Shown: positions 11,713 to 25,100, counted from the first letter of the stretch. The stretch: 64,000 nt of DNA from Lasiodiplodia sp. COLG20 (GCA_009801085.1 VNWV01000005.1:310001-374000), one strand, 5' to 3'. Notes: generated from the sequence alone by a model not told the origin. Translations and numbers: made by a program.

Positions 11713-14119
11713 ATGTCCATATCAGACACGACGCCGCCCACAACCCAAGCAGCCAAGACTACCGTGTCCTCGACCTCTCTGGCGGCCGAGGATGAAGAGG
11801 AGCTGCGCAAGTTAGACCAAGTCTTCAAACGCATCCGCACCAACATCCCAGACGCCCCGTACATCATCACCGTCCCGTGTGCTGAGCCGCGCTACCACCA
11901 CTGGTCGCGGGAGCAGGCCGAGAGCTGGTGTCGGAACACCCCGTTCGATCCGAGTGAGGAGCGCCTCCAGTACATGAGCTTCCTATACCGTGACCACGCC
12001 GATAGCTGTTTCGTGTGCCGTACCGAAGTCGATGAGGAGAGGGATCGCCGCGCCGCCATGAAGACCAAGAGCGCTCCGAGCGGCACGAGCACTCCGCGCA
12101 GTGATGTGCCCAAGAAGAAGATTTCTCTGGCAGCCTATAGCAAAAGTAAGCAGGCAAATGGTCTGCCGCCCAAACCAGGCTCGAGCCAGGAGCAATCGAA
12201 GAAGGATACCGCCGTCAACGAGTCGAGGAGCTTGCCAGACAAGCCTACCGGTGCGCACAAGTCTGCGAAGAAGGATGATCTTAGCTTGTGAGTTGATCTG
12301 CTACACATCTTGAACTCTCACCGCTCACAGCATGACAAGTGCCATGTCCGAAACAGAGGAAGAAAAACCCTTGACGGTGAAGAAAAACCGGTCTACCCCG
12401 CCGCCGACAAAGAGCTCGCGAAACGCCGACAACAATGGCCTACCGCCCCTTATCTCCCCTATTACATCTCCGAACACGACAGGGTTACCGCCGTTGCTTT
12501 CCCCAACACTTCCCGACGTCATTGAAGCCGAACTGGAGAAGCTCGCCGAACGACACAAAAGGAATAGTTCCAACACATCCATCTCATCAGAACACAAGTC
12601 TGGCACGCCATTGCTAGGTCCTGAAATCAAGGCGAACCAGTCATCCACCCCTTCGAAAACAACTTCTCGGGCAGCAGAGAAGAGACCTCCGAATTCCAAA
12701 GCGGACGAGGCCGATCACAAATTACCCACCAAGCATGCACGAGTACCGTCGCAGACAAGTGCCGGCATGACCAAGGCACCGCAGGATAAGCCGCGAAAGC
12801 TTATCGTGAAGCTTAAGTATGGCAGGAAACGGAGACAAGATGTTGAGCGTTGCCTCAAACTACCACCTGGACGGAAAGCGCGCCAGAAGGAGCCAGAATT
12901 ACCACATGAAGAGCCGCAGGAATCGGAAAGAATACGGAAAGTGGATAGTTCTTCCAGGAACAAAGAATTGCCAAGCAAGGATGGATCGCGGAAATCGGGT
13001 CTGCCAAGCGCCATGGATAACAAAGCGCGGCACGTAGCAGAAAAGCGGCCCCGCGCTGCGGATGATTCTTCTGCAGACGCTCCTCCTCCAAAGAGACCGC
13101 GAGCACCTTCCAATCTGGATCTGGACAAAAAGCCACGGACACCGGTGCCGCCATCAACTCAATCACCGTCTCTCCCCAACAAGCCCAGCCAGAAATCCCA
13201 GTACCTCACGCCACGAAAAGAGGCCAAGTCAATTGGCATGATACGCACCGTCTCAAACGATAGTAACGGTGTGACCAGCACTCCAGCCCAGACAGCCGAT
13301 ACGCCGAGTGATGCGAAAGGTCCGACATCTAGTATCAACGGCAGGCCTGGCGAGGCTCAGATTTGGACAACACACTCTCGCAAGCTCAACGAGCTGGGTC
13401 GGCGGCTCAAGCACGAATCACAATCATTATGTGATCCCAGGAACCAACCTTCGCTTAGGGACCGTAAGCGAGGTGCGGTTATGAGCGTAGAGTGCATCCT
13501 GTAAGTGTGCCTGAAAAGTTACAGACAGCGTGGCGTCTTTACTGACATTTACAGCTCATATATGGCGGCGTATTATGCCTCGGATTACAAGTCTCACCTC
13601 TCGCATCACCCAACGGATCTCAATGCTAGCTGGCGAACTCTCTTCCCCCTCTTCCGCTTCTTCAAGAACAATTGCCAAGAATTCCCACATCTCGAGGGCC
13701 TGCGCCTTCAGCTTGGGGCCATCATTTGCGCGCGCATCACGACGTTGGTTGCGCAGCGCCCTCCTCAACCGGGAGATAGCGGCGACAAGAACGCCTTCAC
13801 AACGGAAAAAGCTCTCTCAACGATGAGCGAGTACATCCAAAACATGACGACATTGGTTGCCGAGTCACGATCGAAGCTGCCCTTTGAAGACCTCATCTCC
13901 AACTATCCCAAGACATGGAATGGGCGGGCGAGGGGTGTTGATGTCGAGGGCGATCCTAGAAGCTGGGAAAAGTTGGAGCTCGGCAGCTTAGAGGGCAACT
14001 ACAACCTCCCGCTTGGGCCAGATACGTCCCCCATTCAAGCGGTGCGAATGGGAATCATTTTCCTCAACGAGTGGATGAGTAGGGAAAATGTCGATTACAA
14101 GTTGCAAATCAAATTGTGA
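11713..14119 (+). CDS. Conserved fungal protein of unknown function
   Basis: Exons 11713-12287, 12331-13500 and 13555-14119; 769 residues. Introns are 43 nt (12288-12330) and 54 nt (13501-13554), with GTGAGT and GTAAGT donors, and both junctions keep frame. I do not recognise a functional family. The N-terminus has an acidic helix (AEDEEELRKLDQVFKRIR), then a block with PYIITVPCAEPRYHHWSREQ and CFVCRTEVDEERDRR, then KKKISLAAYSKSKQ. The middle is disordered, with GLPPLLSPTLPDVIEAEL and a basic KLIVKLKYGRKRRQDVERCL, plausibly nuclear. The C-terminal third is helical and ordered-looking (SYMAAYYASDYK, LFPLFRFFKNN, LRLQLGAIICARITTL). Many fungal genomes should have a homolog, but that is recollection of style, not a search. 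The frame is also open upstream of 11713. A fourth exon using the GTGAGC at the stop codon is possible but unlikely. Confidence 0.75.
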
Positions 14120-15153
14120 GCATTTGGGCTTCCGTCTTTTGAACGGAAATCTGGAGGCGTTTTGCAGCGTTTCGGCGTCAGGATGGCAAAGGAAAAAAAA
14201 AATCACCCTTCTCATGGCAACACACGAGCTCACAGAGCACTCGAGAGGGATGATAGACGTGGGTTATCTCCGGACACTGCTCCACCTTTTCCTTCCAGTC
14301 GGCTCTTGTCCAAAGAGCACATTACCCGCATTGATCCATGGCGCGGTCTGCGTGTTTAGTCGATCCTTCACGCGTTTGTCACGGCTGCTCCCTTTTCATT
14401 TCTTTTGGTGGACTGCCTATTTTTATTACCTTCGGTTCTGGGACCACGCATCCGTGAAGAGTGTGCGGTTTTCTAAACGATACCCCCGGGATACCCCGCT
14501 GCTATCCTCTCATTTCTTCTTTTTGTTCAAGTTTACGGCCTCCTCTCTCGAGATGGGTTCACGATGAGACCTTCACTGGGGATTATTTACCGCTGCGGTC
14601 TGCGTATGTGTTGCCATCTCTTTTGAGTTTCTGTTTAGGGAGGGGCCAAAAGTGGTCAAGGGGAACGGCGCAGCGCGTTTTCATGGGGAAAACTCAGAGC
14701 TGTTGGAGGCTTTGAGCGGCGCGTGTCAAATAAGGGGTGCTGTGCGATATATTTGTGTCTTTTTTCTTATTTTTCCTGCATGCTACATTGTATAGCGGCA
14801 GAAAGGCAGGTCTATGTTGTAGGAAGCAAGATAGCTTGATATGAGACAAGCTGCATAGGCCTTGATGAAATCAATGAAAGAATATCAAAAATTCAAGAAT
14901 GTCCGGCGTCTTCATGGAAACAATTCGCTACGTGCGGAGAATAATGATGGTATTCGTATCTACACTTTTTTCTGTCTCTTCTCCCTGATTCCTGCCACTG
15001 GCAACTCTAGCCCTGCCATTTTTGAGAACAGAAGAACAAATGTATCCCTCTCATCTCTTCGTCACATTTCTCTTCTTTTTTTCTTCCCCTCTTTTCGCTC
15101 TCCTCTCGCGCCATCACCCCCAGCTACCTCTCCTTTCTATGCCGGTCACTCTC
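14120..15153. other. Convergent 3' flanks
   Basis: Between the stop of the 11713 gene and the stop of the predicted minus-strand gene at 15154. It is T- and pyrimidine-rich, with short frames only. It probably holds the two 3' UTRs; no gene or repeat was seen. Confidence 0.5.
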
Positions 15154-15990
15154 TCAAACAATCTCTTCCGCCGCAAGCTCGTGCACATGCGTCCACACAA
15201 CTTCGAGCAGGAAAGGCAGCAAATCGATCAGCTCGGCGGCACTGCTGCTGCTGCTGCTCTCGTCCGAGCCAATACTGCTACGACCACTACTACTGGCCCC
15301 TGAACGGACCGTCTGGCTGTCGACGTGACGTAGCTGCTGCTGCTGCTGCTGCCCTCCTCCATCCATGACAGCGATAGCCGTGTCGACAGCAACAGCGGCA
15401 GCGACCGCATCCGCCCGCTGGCTCGTCGGCGCCATGTCGTCCCTGCCCGTGCTGGCCACGTGGTGCAGGTAGATGGCCGTGTCCAGCTGGATGAGGGCGG
15501 CGCGGAGGGCGGCCAGGGCGGCGGACGGGGTGGTGGTGGTGGAATAGCCTGGTGGTGGTGGATCGGAGGGGGCGGTCGAGGCGCCGGGGTAGAGGGTAAT
15601 GGAGAGGTTGTGGGGATCTGAGGGTGTGTAGGCTGGTGGTGGCGTGTACTGTGGTGGTGGTGGTGATGATGAGGTGGAGGAGGAGGACGAGGGGTGTGAG
15701 AAGTGGTAGATGTCTGGTCGAGACACTACCGGTGAGAGTGGCAGTCGGGCGATGAGGGGGAGGATCGTCAGTAGTGGTGGTGATGGGGTAGGGTGGGAGC
15801 CGGGTGGAGGCGGGAGGGGTGGAGAGAGCGCGGCGGGTTCGATGAGTTCGACGTGGCGGAGCGGAGATGGTTGGGGGAGCTGTGGGTTGGTCGGGCGCGG
15901 AGCTCGCATGAGGCCGTCGCATTCTCGGGGAATCAGGCGCTGGAGGTGGGTGTTGCGGCGGAAGTTGAAGATGTTCAGGATGCAGTCCAT
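15154..15990 (-). CDS. Predicted Pro/Ser/Gln-rich protein, unknown
   Basis: Single open frame of 278 residues starting MDCILNIFNFRRNTHLQRL. I do not recognise a family. The middle is strongly Pro/Ser/Thr-rich (PPPPQYTPPPAYTPSDP, PPPPGYSTTTTPSAA). A short ordered-looking helix follows (AALAALRAALIQLDTAIYL), then an Ala-rich helix, a Gln run (QQQQQQ), a Ser run from CTG/CGA-type triplet repeats, and an aliphatic C-terminal helix (ELIDLLPFLLEVVWTHVHEL). The PPxY-like motifs PPPQY, PPPAY and PPPGY could bind WW domains such as Rsp5/Nedd4 (inference). The opposite strand is also open for 95 residues. Judged coding because of its length, its ordered ends and a Cys/Phe-containing N-terminus. Confidence 0.45.
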   Translation of the reverse strand: MDCILNIFNFRRNTHLQRLIPRECDGLMRAPRPTNPQLPQPSPLRHVELIEPAALSPPLPPPPGSHPTPSPPLLTILPLIARLPLSPVVSRPDIYHFSHPSSSSSTSSSPPPPQYTPPPAYTPSDPHNLSITLYPGASTAPSDPPPPGYSTTTTPSAALAALRAALIQLDTAIYLHHVASTGRDDMAPTSQRADAVAAAVAVDTAIAVMDGGGQQQQQQLRHVDSQTVRSGASSSGRSSIGSDESSSSSSAAELIDLLPFLLEVVWTHVHELAAEEIV

Positions 15991-18900
15991 GTTGTGAAGC
16001 GTTGGTGGTGGTGAAATGCTTGTAAGACGCTATTGGCGGTGAAAGGGTTGCAGGAAAAGTTGGATATCTACATGGTAACAGTCGAAAGGTGAAAGTTGCC
16101 TTTTAAGAAGGGGATCACAAGTGACTGCTTGCTTGTTGAACAATGGGTGCACGTGTCTGGATGAGACATCAACGTCTTGTCTCAAGCGATTCTCCAAGCA
16201 CACAAAGCTTTACGGCATTTCATGCGTGAAAGTGTTCTATCCGTCAGCCTCCGACTTGGCATTAACGAAGGCGCAGAAGATGCGTGCTTCTATACTCTTC
16301 CCCTCTCTAACAAGGAAATTACGTATCACGCAACCTATCGTCGGCTCAGCCGTCCACAGGAGCCCAGGTAGTTTCCCATTGAATTACGGTCTGTGCATTG
16401 TAGTATTGCAATTCGCGCTTTAACTCGAATCTTCTGATAAGTTCGTCGTAAAAGCTCAGATGGCGTATAAGACTCACTTGATCATGTGCAAAACATATAG
16501 CAAATGATGACATTTCTTTTACAAGTTATGCTGTATGAGAAGAGCCTATAGTGAGAGGCACGGACGCTCGGGAGGCAACGTTGTGGTCATCGCACAGAAG
16601 TGACTTCACTCCGCTAGAGAGCAGCAGCGTTAAATCATAGACTGATCCCGTCCTTGCGTGAACGACGCCACTCCGTCCTGGGCCGAACATGGATGAATCA
16701 TCAGGAAGCATCCGCGGCCAAGATAAAATGCATGTTTCCGCGGGCCGCTAATACCGAAACATATCTGCACCGTGTCTGCTGATGCCGGCCGCCTGAGTAC
16801 TTGTCTCAACGTTTCAATTAAACTCGAAGTGGGAGGTAGAGAAAGATGCCGATCACCTATACCGGCTCTGCTTCCACCACTCGGCTTTCTCACCAGCCGA
16901 ACAATCGCTGTTTTTGGAGTGGTCCCGCGGCCATATACTCGGTTGCCTTCGGTGTTCTGGGGCTTCCTGGGGAAGAGCCACGTAGGTGCCAAAAGAAATT
17001 GTTCATCCCAAAACAGAGTTGCCTGAGCGCGAGGGGGTGGTCGCGGGTGAATTGACGACATGGTCGCAGGATGTAGGTGCCCGCCCTGTCAAGTCAATGT
17101 CCGCTTTTTCATTATCTCCCGTTTGCGAGGCGGTGTGGAATGAGGACCATCGTCTGGGAAGATTTCGGAGCGGCCGTCTGCCATGGAAATATACATGTAG
17201 AAGTGAATAACGATACACAATCCCATGCACTCCTTTTTATTCTTTAATTACTGCCGTAAGATTAGGTTAGCTCACAAGTGTCAGGTGCGTTTGCGCGATC
17301 GCGGAGAGTGGCACAACAGCCAAGATAGGTTCGGAGACTTTCGACAGCGCATACACCGCCTAATATCTTTTGATGCCTTGGATCATCATGTTTTCGAGCC
17401 GAACAGTACCACCATTCATGCAGTCCCTCTGCAGTCACTCACTCTTTGGAGAGGGGCCAGCGTCACATATTTAAGCGGGCATGCTCCTCACCTCTTCTCC
17501 ATTCAAACCCCACTTCAATCTCACGGACATAATTATAATTACCCCTCGCTGTAATGGCGTGATTAGGGGCATTAGATTCAACAGTCTGCTTAGAGACACC
17601 GCATTCACTCAGAGAAACATCCAAAAGGATATATGCATCAACTCATCATGTTTTAGCTGTAGTCACACCAAAATTTTCTGCAAGCTTTCATCATTTCTTG
17701 AAAATAGTGGTCTAATTATCATGATTTACTCGTCGGAATTAACTGACATAGGCTGAGAGAATATGAAGGGACCCCCGCAGTGGATCAATCCAGTATCCGG
17801 CAGAAAAAGTGGGCATTTGTACCTGGTTCGGTCACAACCTGAAAACACTGAGTACTTGAATGTACGTGATATTCCACGCAATGAAGACGAGCTTTTAAAC
17901 CTCTTCGACCGCTATTGAATGCTAGGATCTTTCTGCAGTGTGACACCCCCCGGAAACCTCGCACGTGAGCCTCATGCAGTAAAAGTCAATACTGGAATCA
18001 AACTCACATGTTCACCTGCATAGCCTAACACCGGTATGTCCACCATTTGCCAGCTGCATGCCTTTTCACGCTAACTTCTCTGCGTCACGATCCAATGGAC
18101 CCCGTGCACTTCGTACACTTTCGGATGCCCTATCTTTTTTTTTTTTTTTTTCCAAAGAAAAAAACAGCAGCTCAAAAACGCGACATCATTTCAATATCTA
18201 ATCTGATCCTGAAGGCTGAGTAGTGTCTCCAATAGACCGCGGATGAGCTGATGTTTCTGAAATAATAGTACTGCTTCACTCTTTGTCGCATTGTCCATCC
18301 ACTTTTGCTTGTTTTTTGGGTCCTATTTTTTCACCTAACGTGTTTCAAGGCAGCGTGGTCAGTCGGATGGGTCATCTTGAGGCCGCGAAATAGTCCGTTT
18401 AATTTAATGGCGCTGCTGGGGATCATTGAGACGGCTATGAAGCTCAGCATAGTTTTGAAATGTTGATGCAGTGCATCAATCGAATGTGTGGAGGGTGTTG
18501 AAAACTGGACAAACTGCGGTCCGGCTCTAAGACATAAGTAAAACGAAAAATTGGCTGAGAACATTGTTGCCTTACGTAGTATATTCTACGTCGTTTTTTG
18601 TGAGCAGTAACACAAGATATGGCATCGAAGCTTATTTTAAGCACTCTGGCAACAATCTGACGCTATGGCGAGCACGTCATGTGCCTTTGGTGGCCAAGCC
18701 TCATGCAAGTCAATCACACGCCGGCAAGCCGTTAGGGTACCCATACCACTGCTTTATATTTAATCATTCTAACAACCATGGAGGTACTCAGTCGGAAATG
18801 CAAGACACTTCCCTGTGGCACCTCGCGGCTATGTCATGGATCTGACCAAACATACACTCTTTTCTCTCCCCTTTTCAGTAAATATCCTGATAACCACGGG

Positions 18901-21900
18901 TTATACCAACGATGCATGATTATGGGACTTTGATGCTGCAATCACCATCTATGTTCAAAGACTAAGATCATGATGTAGATGATAAGATGGGGCCGAGCTG
19001 GTTTTATGAGTTGGTTGTTGTGTGAGGTCCGGTGTGCCTGTTGCTATGAAAAGAATTCCCTCTTGGTTCGCATAAGTTCATTATACCGAGTCTACCAGTT
19101 TTCATCAGTAATGTACACACAGAATCAACAGTGTTTAGTGAAGAAAATCATTGTTGTAGCTTTCCAAGTCTCGCCATCAGACGTGCTATCTGATGATTAG
19201 TCGTCTTGAGGAGACCTCGGGAGGTGTTGGTGTGGTTTTTATCTCACGAATGTATAACAAAGAAAAAGAAAAGGGGGACGCAACAGTGATTTTTTCGAAA
19301 GTGAGAAGTAATTGTCTTATTGCATACTCAAGGGTTTAGGCCGATTCAATCTTGGAGCTCGGCAGTGCCTTTAACAAGCAGCCAGGTTGACTACATCCAG
19401 TGGCAAGATTACGGATAGGCGGATCACGAGTTTTCATGTGCAACTCCCCTGAAAACAGACAGAACCAGTGACCTGACTTTCCTGTCCCTGTTTCACGTGG
19501 CTGCATTGCTCGTGCTTGAACTAAGGTCTTATAAAATAGCAACCGAATCATCCAAGCCATCGTTGTCGAGCTTTCGATGTAGGGGAGAAAGGGAAAAAAA
19601 ATAACAAGAACGAGAACAACGAGATCTTGTGCCTCCTCCTCCTCCACTCTCTTCTTCTCTTTTCCTAAAGATGTTGAATCTCCAGAAAGGAGCTGAAGTT
19701 GCGGTGCATACGCTTTAGTGACATGCTCCATGAATGAGATGTGCTCACAGAGCTGAAAATAGCAATTAATGATGATCATAAATACTCCTTGTCCTCGATG
19801 GGAGCATATGCATTGCCTTTATCTTGAGTCTCAAGAAAAGAGCGTGATGTAATCTGAATCGTATACCGATACGGTGTTACTGCTGCTGAGGAAAACGAAA
19901 CTGTCTCCAAAAATAGATATATTCGGAATTTCGCGTCATGGTAGCGTAGGCGGCTCATTTGCAGAAATACATGATGAGTCTGCGCTTTGTTGGAGGCTTT
20001 CCAACTTCGTTGCCTACCTAAGTTGAGCCGACTTAACACCTCAGCTAGACAAGCTCAGCCAGAGCAGATTCGCCTCCTTGGGCGGGTGGGTGAGATCCTA
20101 ACTGAAGCCCGCATTGAAGCATAAATGCGAACACCGCTTGACAAAGTCGAGAGCCCCAGATTAACGACAAAGGCATGCACAATTGCGCAATTATGAACAG
20201 CATAGAGTGTCATGGCACAGCCTCATCAAAACAAAATGATGAAATTTGGAGACTTCTGACGCTGCTTATCCTCCCGCAAAGTTCTTAGCGGGTGGACCAG
20301 CTCCGAAAGCCACTCTCACACAAAAGTAAGGTAAAGACGTGCTTCTCTATTGCAGAAAACAAGTGTACCGATTATGGCGTCTCTCTGTTCAGCCAGTTTG
20401 TGGCCTCAGACCTGCGGTCAAGCAATAGACCCGCTAGAAGCCTGTTTAAATATGAAAACAACATACGGGATTTGGCCACCCATGTCACATGTGCGCGCCG
20501 GAATCTGTGAAGGGAATGCTCCGCCTGACTCTCGTCAACTGATCTGTCGGAGTTTCTGATTGGCATTTCCAGCCGGGGGCGTGAGTACAGCCCAAGATGC
20601 TCTTGGCTTCTGTCGCCGCTGGGTGCTCATGTCGGCCTATCCGCCAAAGAGGCCTGTTCCATATGCTAAGGGAGCGCTCACCTGAGAGGGCAGCAAGCAA
20701 GCTCATACCATGTGGCTTACTGGAAGTCGTGCTTGTGCTATGCGGTTGACGCATGCGGATGACTACATGACCAGTGAAGATCCGGAATGTCTCACGGCTC
20801 ACCTGGTGCAACGGCTCATAGCCTCACGGGCCACAGCCATTGAGAAGTATAAAAGATAAACATGAGACCACAAACAATCTGTAGATTTTTTCTAGCTACT
20901 GAGCCACAAGAAGCTTGGTAGGCTCCTTCACTGGCCCCGCCTTTCCTACACACTGGTCACGTCATCAACTTCGGAGTTGGTTCTTTCTTCGCCTCCAATA
21001 CTAAGATTGAGAGCCGCGCGGCCGCACCACCTGATACACTGCATCGCCAAGCATCAATGATGATAGTACTGCAGAAAATGATGGTGATGATCTCCACTAC
21101 AGCATGATGCTGAGTTACCGACAGTCTGATGGAAACCTCCTCCGAAAACGACAAAGTACTGAGCATTCCCAACCCTCACGAAACCCAGAAAACAGTGAAA
21201 TTGGCCAGAAGTCTAACCTCTCTCCCGAGATTTTGCCACGAGCCACAATACAACTCCGCAATCTCGCTGCTTAAATAGGTTCGAGGGTCCGAAATGCACC
21301 CAGCGGTCCCGTGCACCGCAACAGCGTAGCTCGAGCCCATGACCGGCAAATGCAGCCATTGGCGGGGTGAAGAAGTAGCATGTGCCGCTCTGACGTGATT
21401 CATGGCAGCAGGTGATCTCCACCGGTGAAGTGAAGCACGGCTCGCCCTACGCTTATATCAAGCCGAGGGACTGTTCGGAAAATTCACGATCGTAGCAGAG
21501 CTTCCACACCGCTCCCACTGGGTGGGATCCGTTGTCATTAACGAACCCCACTCTTCGTTTGGTCTTGGTGTTTTCTGTAGAGGTTCCGACTGAGGAATAC
21601 ACATCGTCTTCTGTTTTCCCGTGATCAGTTTCAGCTCACAGCATCCCGCAACGATGATGAACAACACCAGAAACAACAAATGCTTTTGCCCACCAAGAAA
21701 TTCTGGTTACAGTAGCGAAATGTGGGACTTCACAGAGGTGAAAACATTTATCCACAATACTTGCAATCAGTTTCATATTTCATCGATATCTTTGTTCTGT
21801 GATAGGACTACCATCCAGCAACCTGAAAGTAAAGAAAAATAAAACGCCACCCAAATGCCAACCCCACGCTATGCATAGACCCTGAAATCGTGAAGAAACC

Positions 21901-22100
21901 CTCCACCATGTGAAAGCAAAAGAAGAAAAAGAGAGGCAAGAGAAAGGCTACTCTCATCCCGCCACCGCAGCCCTTCACTTCGCATCTCCACCCCACCCCA
22001 CTCTCCACCTCCACCACTACCCACCCCACTCTCATCACCCACTCACCCCTTCCCTCCCAACCATCCACTTCCAACCCGGCTAACCCACTCACTCACCCAC
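15991..22100. other. Gene-poor 6.1 kb interval
   Basis: No credible gene on either strand: frames are short, with no recognisable motif and no consistent spliced joins. Base composition is more AT-rich than in the genic parts. It contains homopolymer T-runs (about 18137-18152), a TATA-like TATAAAAG at about 20850 with no gene after it, and a C-rich tract at 21958-22112 on the plus strand that forms the 3' flank of RPC2. I found no copy of the two repeat families here. Confidence 0.5.
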
Positions 22101-25100
22101 TCACTCCTCTACCGGAAACTCATCACCCAACCTCAAGCTCGCCTTAACATTCATACTCAACAACTCCTGAATCAGCAACTTGGCCGCATACGGAATTGTC
22201 ATGCGCACAACGCCCTTGCTGCTCCGGCAACTCTGGCACCAGCCCTGGTACCCCATCATGCCGCACCGCTCACACACATCGCACTCGTGTGCGTCAGAGC
22301 TCAGCATGAGGCGCTCGAGCAGAAGCTGACTCGCACCGTACGCGATCAGACAATCACGCTCCATCTCTCCGAGACGCAAGCCACCGTCTCTCGAACGACC
22401 CTCGGTCGGCTGGCGCGTGAGGATGGCGCGGGGTCCACGAGCACGGCTGTGCATCTTGTCCTGGACCATGTGCTTGAGCTTCTGGTAGTAGATGGGGCCG
22501 AAGAAGACGTAGGCCGGGAGGCACTCGCCCGTGATGCCCGACGTTAGCATGTCCTTGCCCGAGTACGAGAAGCCCGCTTCGAGCAGGATCTGCGACATGT
22601 CTTCGGCCTTCGAGCCGCCGAAGCATGTGCCGTACTGCAAGTCGCCGCTGACCACACCCGCCTTGCCCGACAGCAGTTCCAGCATCTTGCCGACCGTCAT
22701 ACGAGACGGGAAACCGTGCGGGTTCATGATGATGTCTGGGCAGATGCCCTGGTCGTTGAACGGCATGTCGATCTGCTCAGCGATGATGCCGACGACACCC
22801 TTCTGACCGTGGCGGGACGAGAACTTGTCACCCAGCTCGGGTCGGCGCGTTTGTCTGGTCTGGATCTTGATGACGGGTGTGTTGTTCTCGTTCTCGGTGA
22901 GGAGAACCTTGTCGACGTAGGCGGGATCGGGGAGCTTGTAGCTCATGGCTGTGGGCCTGAACTCTTGCGGTGGTCTCCTCCTACCTTCCTCGAGACCAAC
23001 AGGGTTCGTCTGAACAGGCACGAACTTATTGAGGTAGACGTCGTCCTTCTCAAGGAGCATGCCGACCTCCGCGATACCATCAGCCTCGCCGAGCTTCTTG
23101 TGTCTCGGGTTAATGGGCCCATCAGCGTTCCTCTCAGGGCCCGTGATCTTATCTTGAGAGCCGTTGGCATACGACTTGAGTGTTGTGGTCGCCTTCTTGA
23201 AGACCTGGCAACGACCAAATCCTCTGTCACAAGAAGCCTTGTTGATGACCAGGGCATCCTCAATATCGTAACCGGAGTAGGACATGACAGCGACAGTAGC
23301 GTTCTGTCCGGCGGGAAGTTTGTCGTACTTGATGAGCTCGATCGTTCTCGTTTTGACCATGGGTTGCTGGGGGTAGACCATGAGGTAGAGAAGAGTGTCA
23401 ATACGGGTGAACTGGTTGTAAGCGATGGCACCAATGGCTTGTTTACCCATGGCACATTGGTAAGTGTTACGAGGAGACTGGTTGTGGTGAGGGTAGGGAA
23501 TGAGACCGGCAACGGCGCCGAGAATCGTGAAGGGCTCGATTTCGAGATGCGTATGGTGCTCTTTGAGATCCTTCTCGTAGATGCAAATGTTCGAATCGTT
23601 CTCCTCGTTGACATCCAGGTACTCCACAAGACCACGGGAAAGGAAATCGTCGAACTCCATGGTTCCCTTTTGCAAAGCTCTGAGGTATCGTGCAGACACT
23701 CTGGACTTTCCACGCTCCACAACAATGAGCGGTCTGCAAATACGACCTTCATCCGTGGCAACCTGGACGGCGCGGTGGTGATGGTTGATATGAATGCTGA
23801 CAAACTCCGAGATGCGGCCCATGCGACGGAACTTACGGAAGCCGTTCAGGAACTGCCTGGGCTCACGGGTTAATGCCAAGGGCGAACCGTTGACGAAGAT
23901 AATGTAGGCTCCGTCGGAATACAGCTCAGTGCCGCTTGCTGATTGAACATCCTCCGCACCGAGAATGAAGACTATCCGCTTCACAGGATCCTCAGGCACC
24001 TCGGTCGTAATGTGCGTCATAAGCGCCAAGTTCTTGACCAGACCACATGCTTCACCTTCAGGGGTATCTGAAGTGCAAAGCATACCAAACTGCGAAGGCT
24101 GGAGAGCACGAGGACCCGAAACCTTTCTCGTCTTCTCGAACTGAGAAGTGATACGCGTCATCATACCAAGGGCGGAAATGTAACTGAGACGGCTGAGAAC
24201 GTGGGTGATACCGGCTCTCTCCATGCGGAAACGCTTCAAGCTCCAGTTACCGGTGGCGATCGCTCGTTCCATACCTGCGGTGATGCTCCAACCGTGTGTC
24301 TGAATGTGGTCGTAAGCGTCGAACTCGGCGGCTCTGTTCGGCTTCTTGAGAATCTTGTCGATGGCGGCCTTGAATTGGTAGTTGAAGCTCTTGAAGCTGT
24401 CTTCGAACAGAAGCGCCATCATCTGTCCAGCCAGCTCCAATCTCTTATTTCCAACGTAATCCCTATCGTCCACCATCTTCGGGTCATGAATGGCCATGAG
24501 AACCCTCCTAGTCATGTACGCGATATAGAGTGCCTTCGGACGGAAGTTCATGCCAACCACCGGGACGTGACTCATCATCATGTTCGAGATGGCATCGATG
24601 GCCTCTTGCTGCATATTCCTGGCTTGCCTGTTTCCAATGGGTTTCCTGAGCTGACGTGTCCGCTGACCGATGTATTCCAGTGCCTGGTGCTGCGTGTTAA
24701 TCCTCTCGTTCTTCTCGTTGTAGCATGCCTCGAAGTTAACAGCGAATTCGTCCTGGTACGCGCTATCGTCACCGGCCACCAAAAGCAAGATTTCGTGCTC
24801 GGACTGGATTCCCATGGCCTTGAATGCAATAACAACGGGGATATCTTCGGTGAAGGTGTTGTGCTTCAGATAGAGCAGGCCCTTCTTCAGAAGAACGTAA
24901 CCCTTGGACTTCCGGTCGACCGTAAAACTACAAAATAAGTTAGCAAAAGCCTGAAACTTGACTTCCGGGAGCTCCCAGCATACCTGATAACGGAGGCCTG
25001 GATAATGCCCTTCATCGATTCCACGATGACACGGTTCTTGCTCAACTGTTCCTGGACCAAAATGACCTTCTCCTGGCCCCTCGTGATGAAATATCCACCG

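Noticed and set aside
14088..14567. Extra C-terminal exon for the 11713 gene via the GTGAGC at the stop codon
   Set aside because: The joined frame quickly turns into Phe/Leu/Ser-rich, 3'-UTR-like sequence; the stop at 14119 follows the ordered C-terminal domain.
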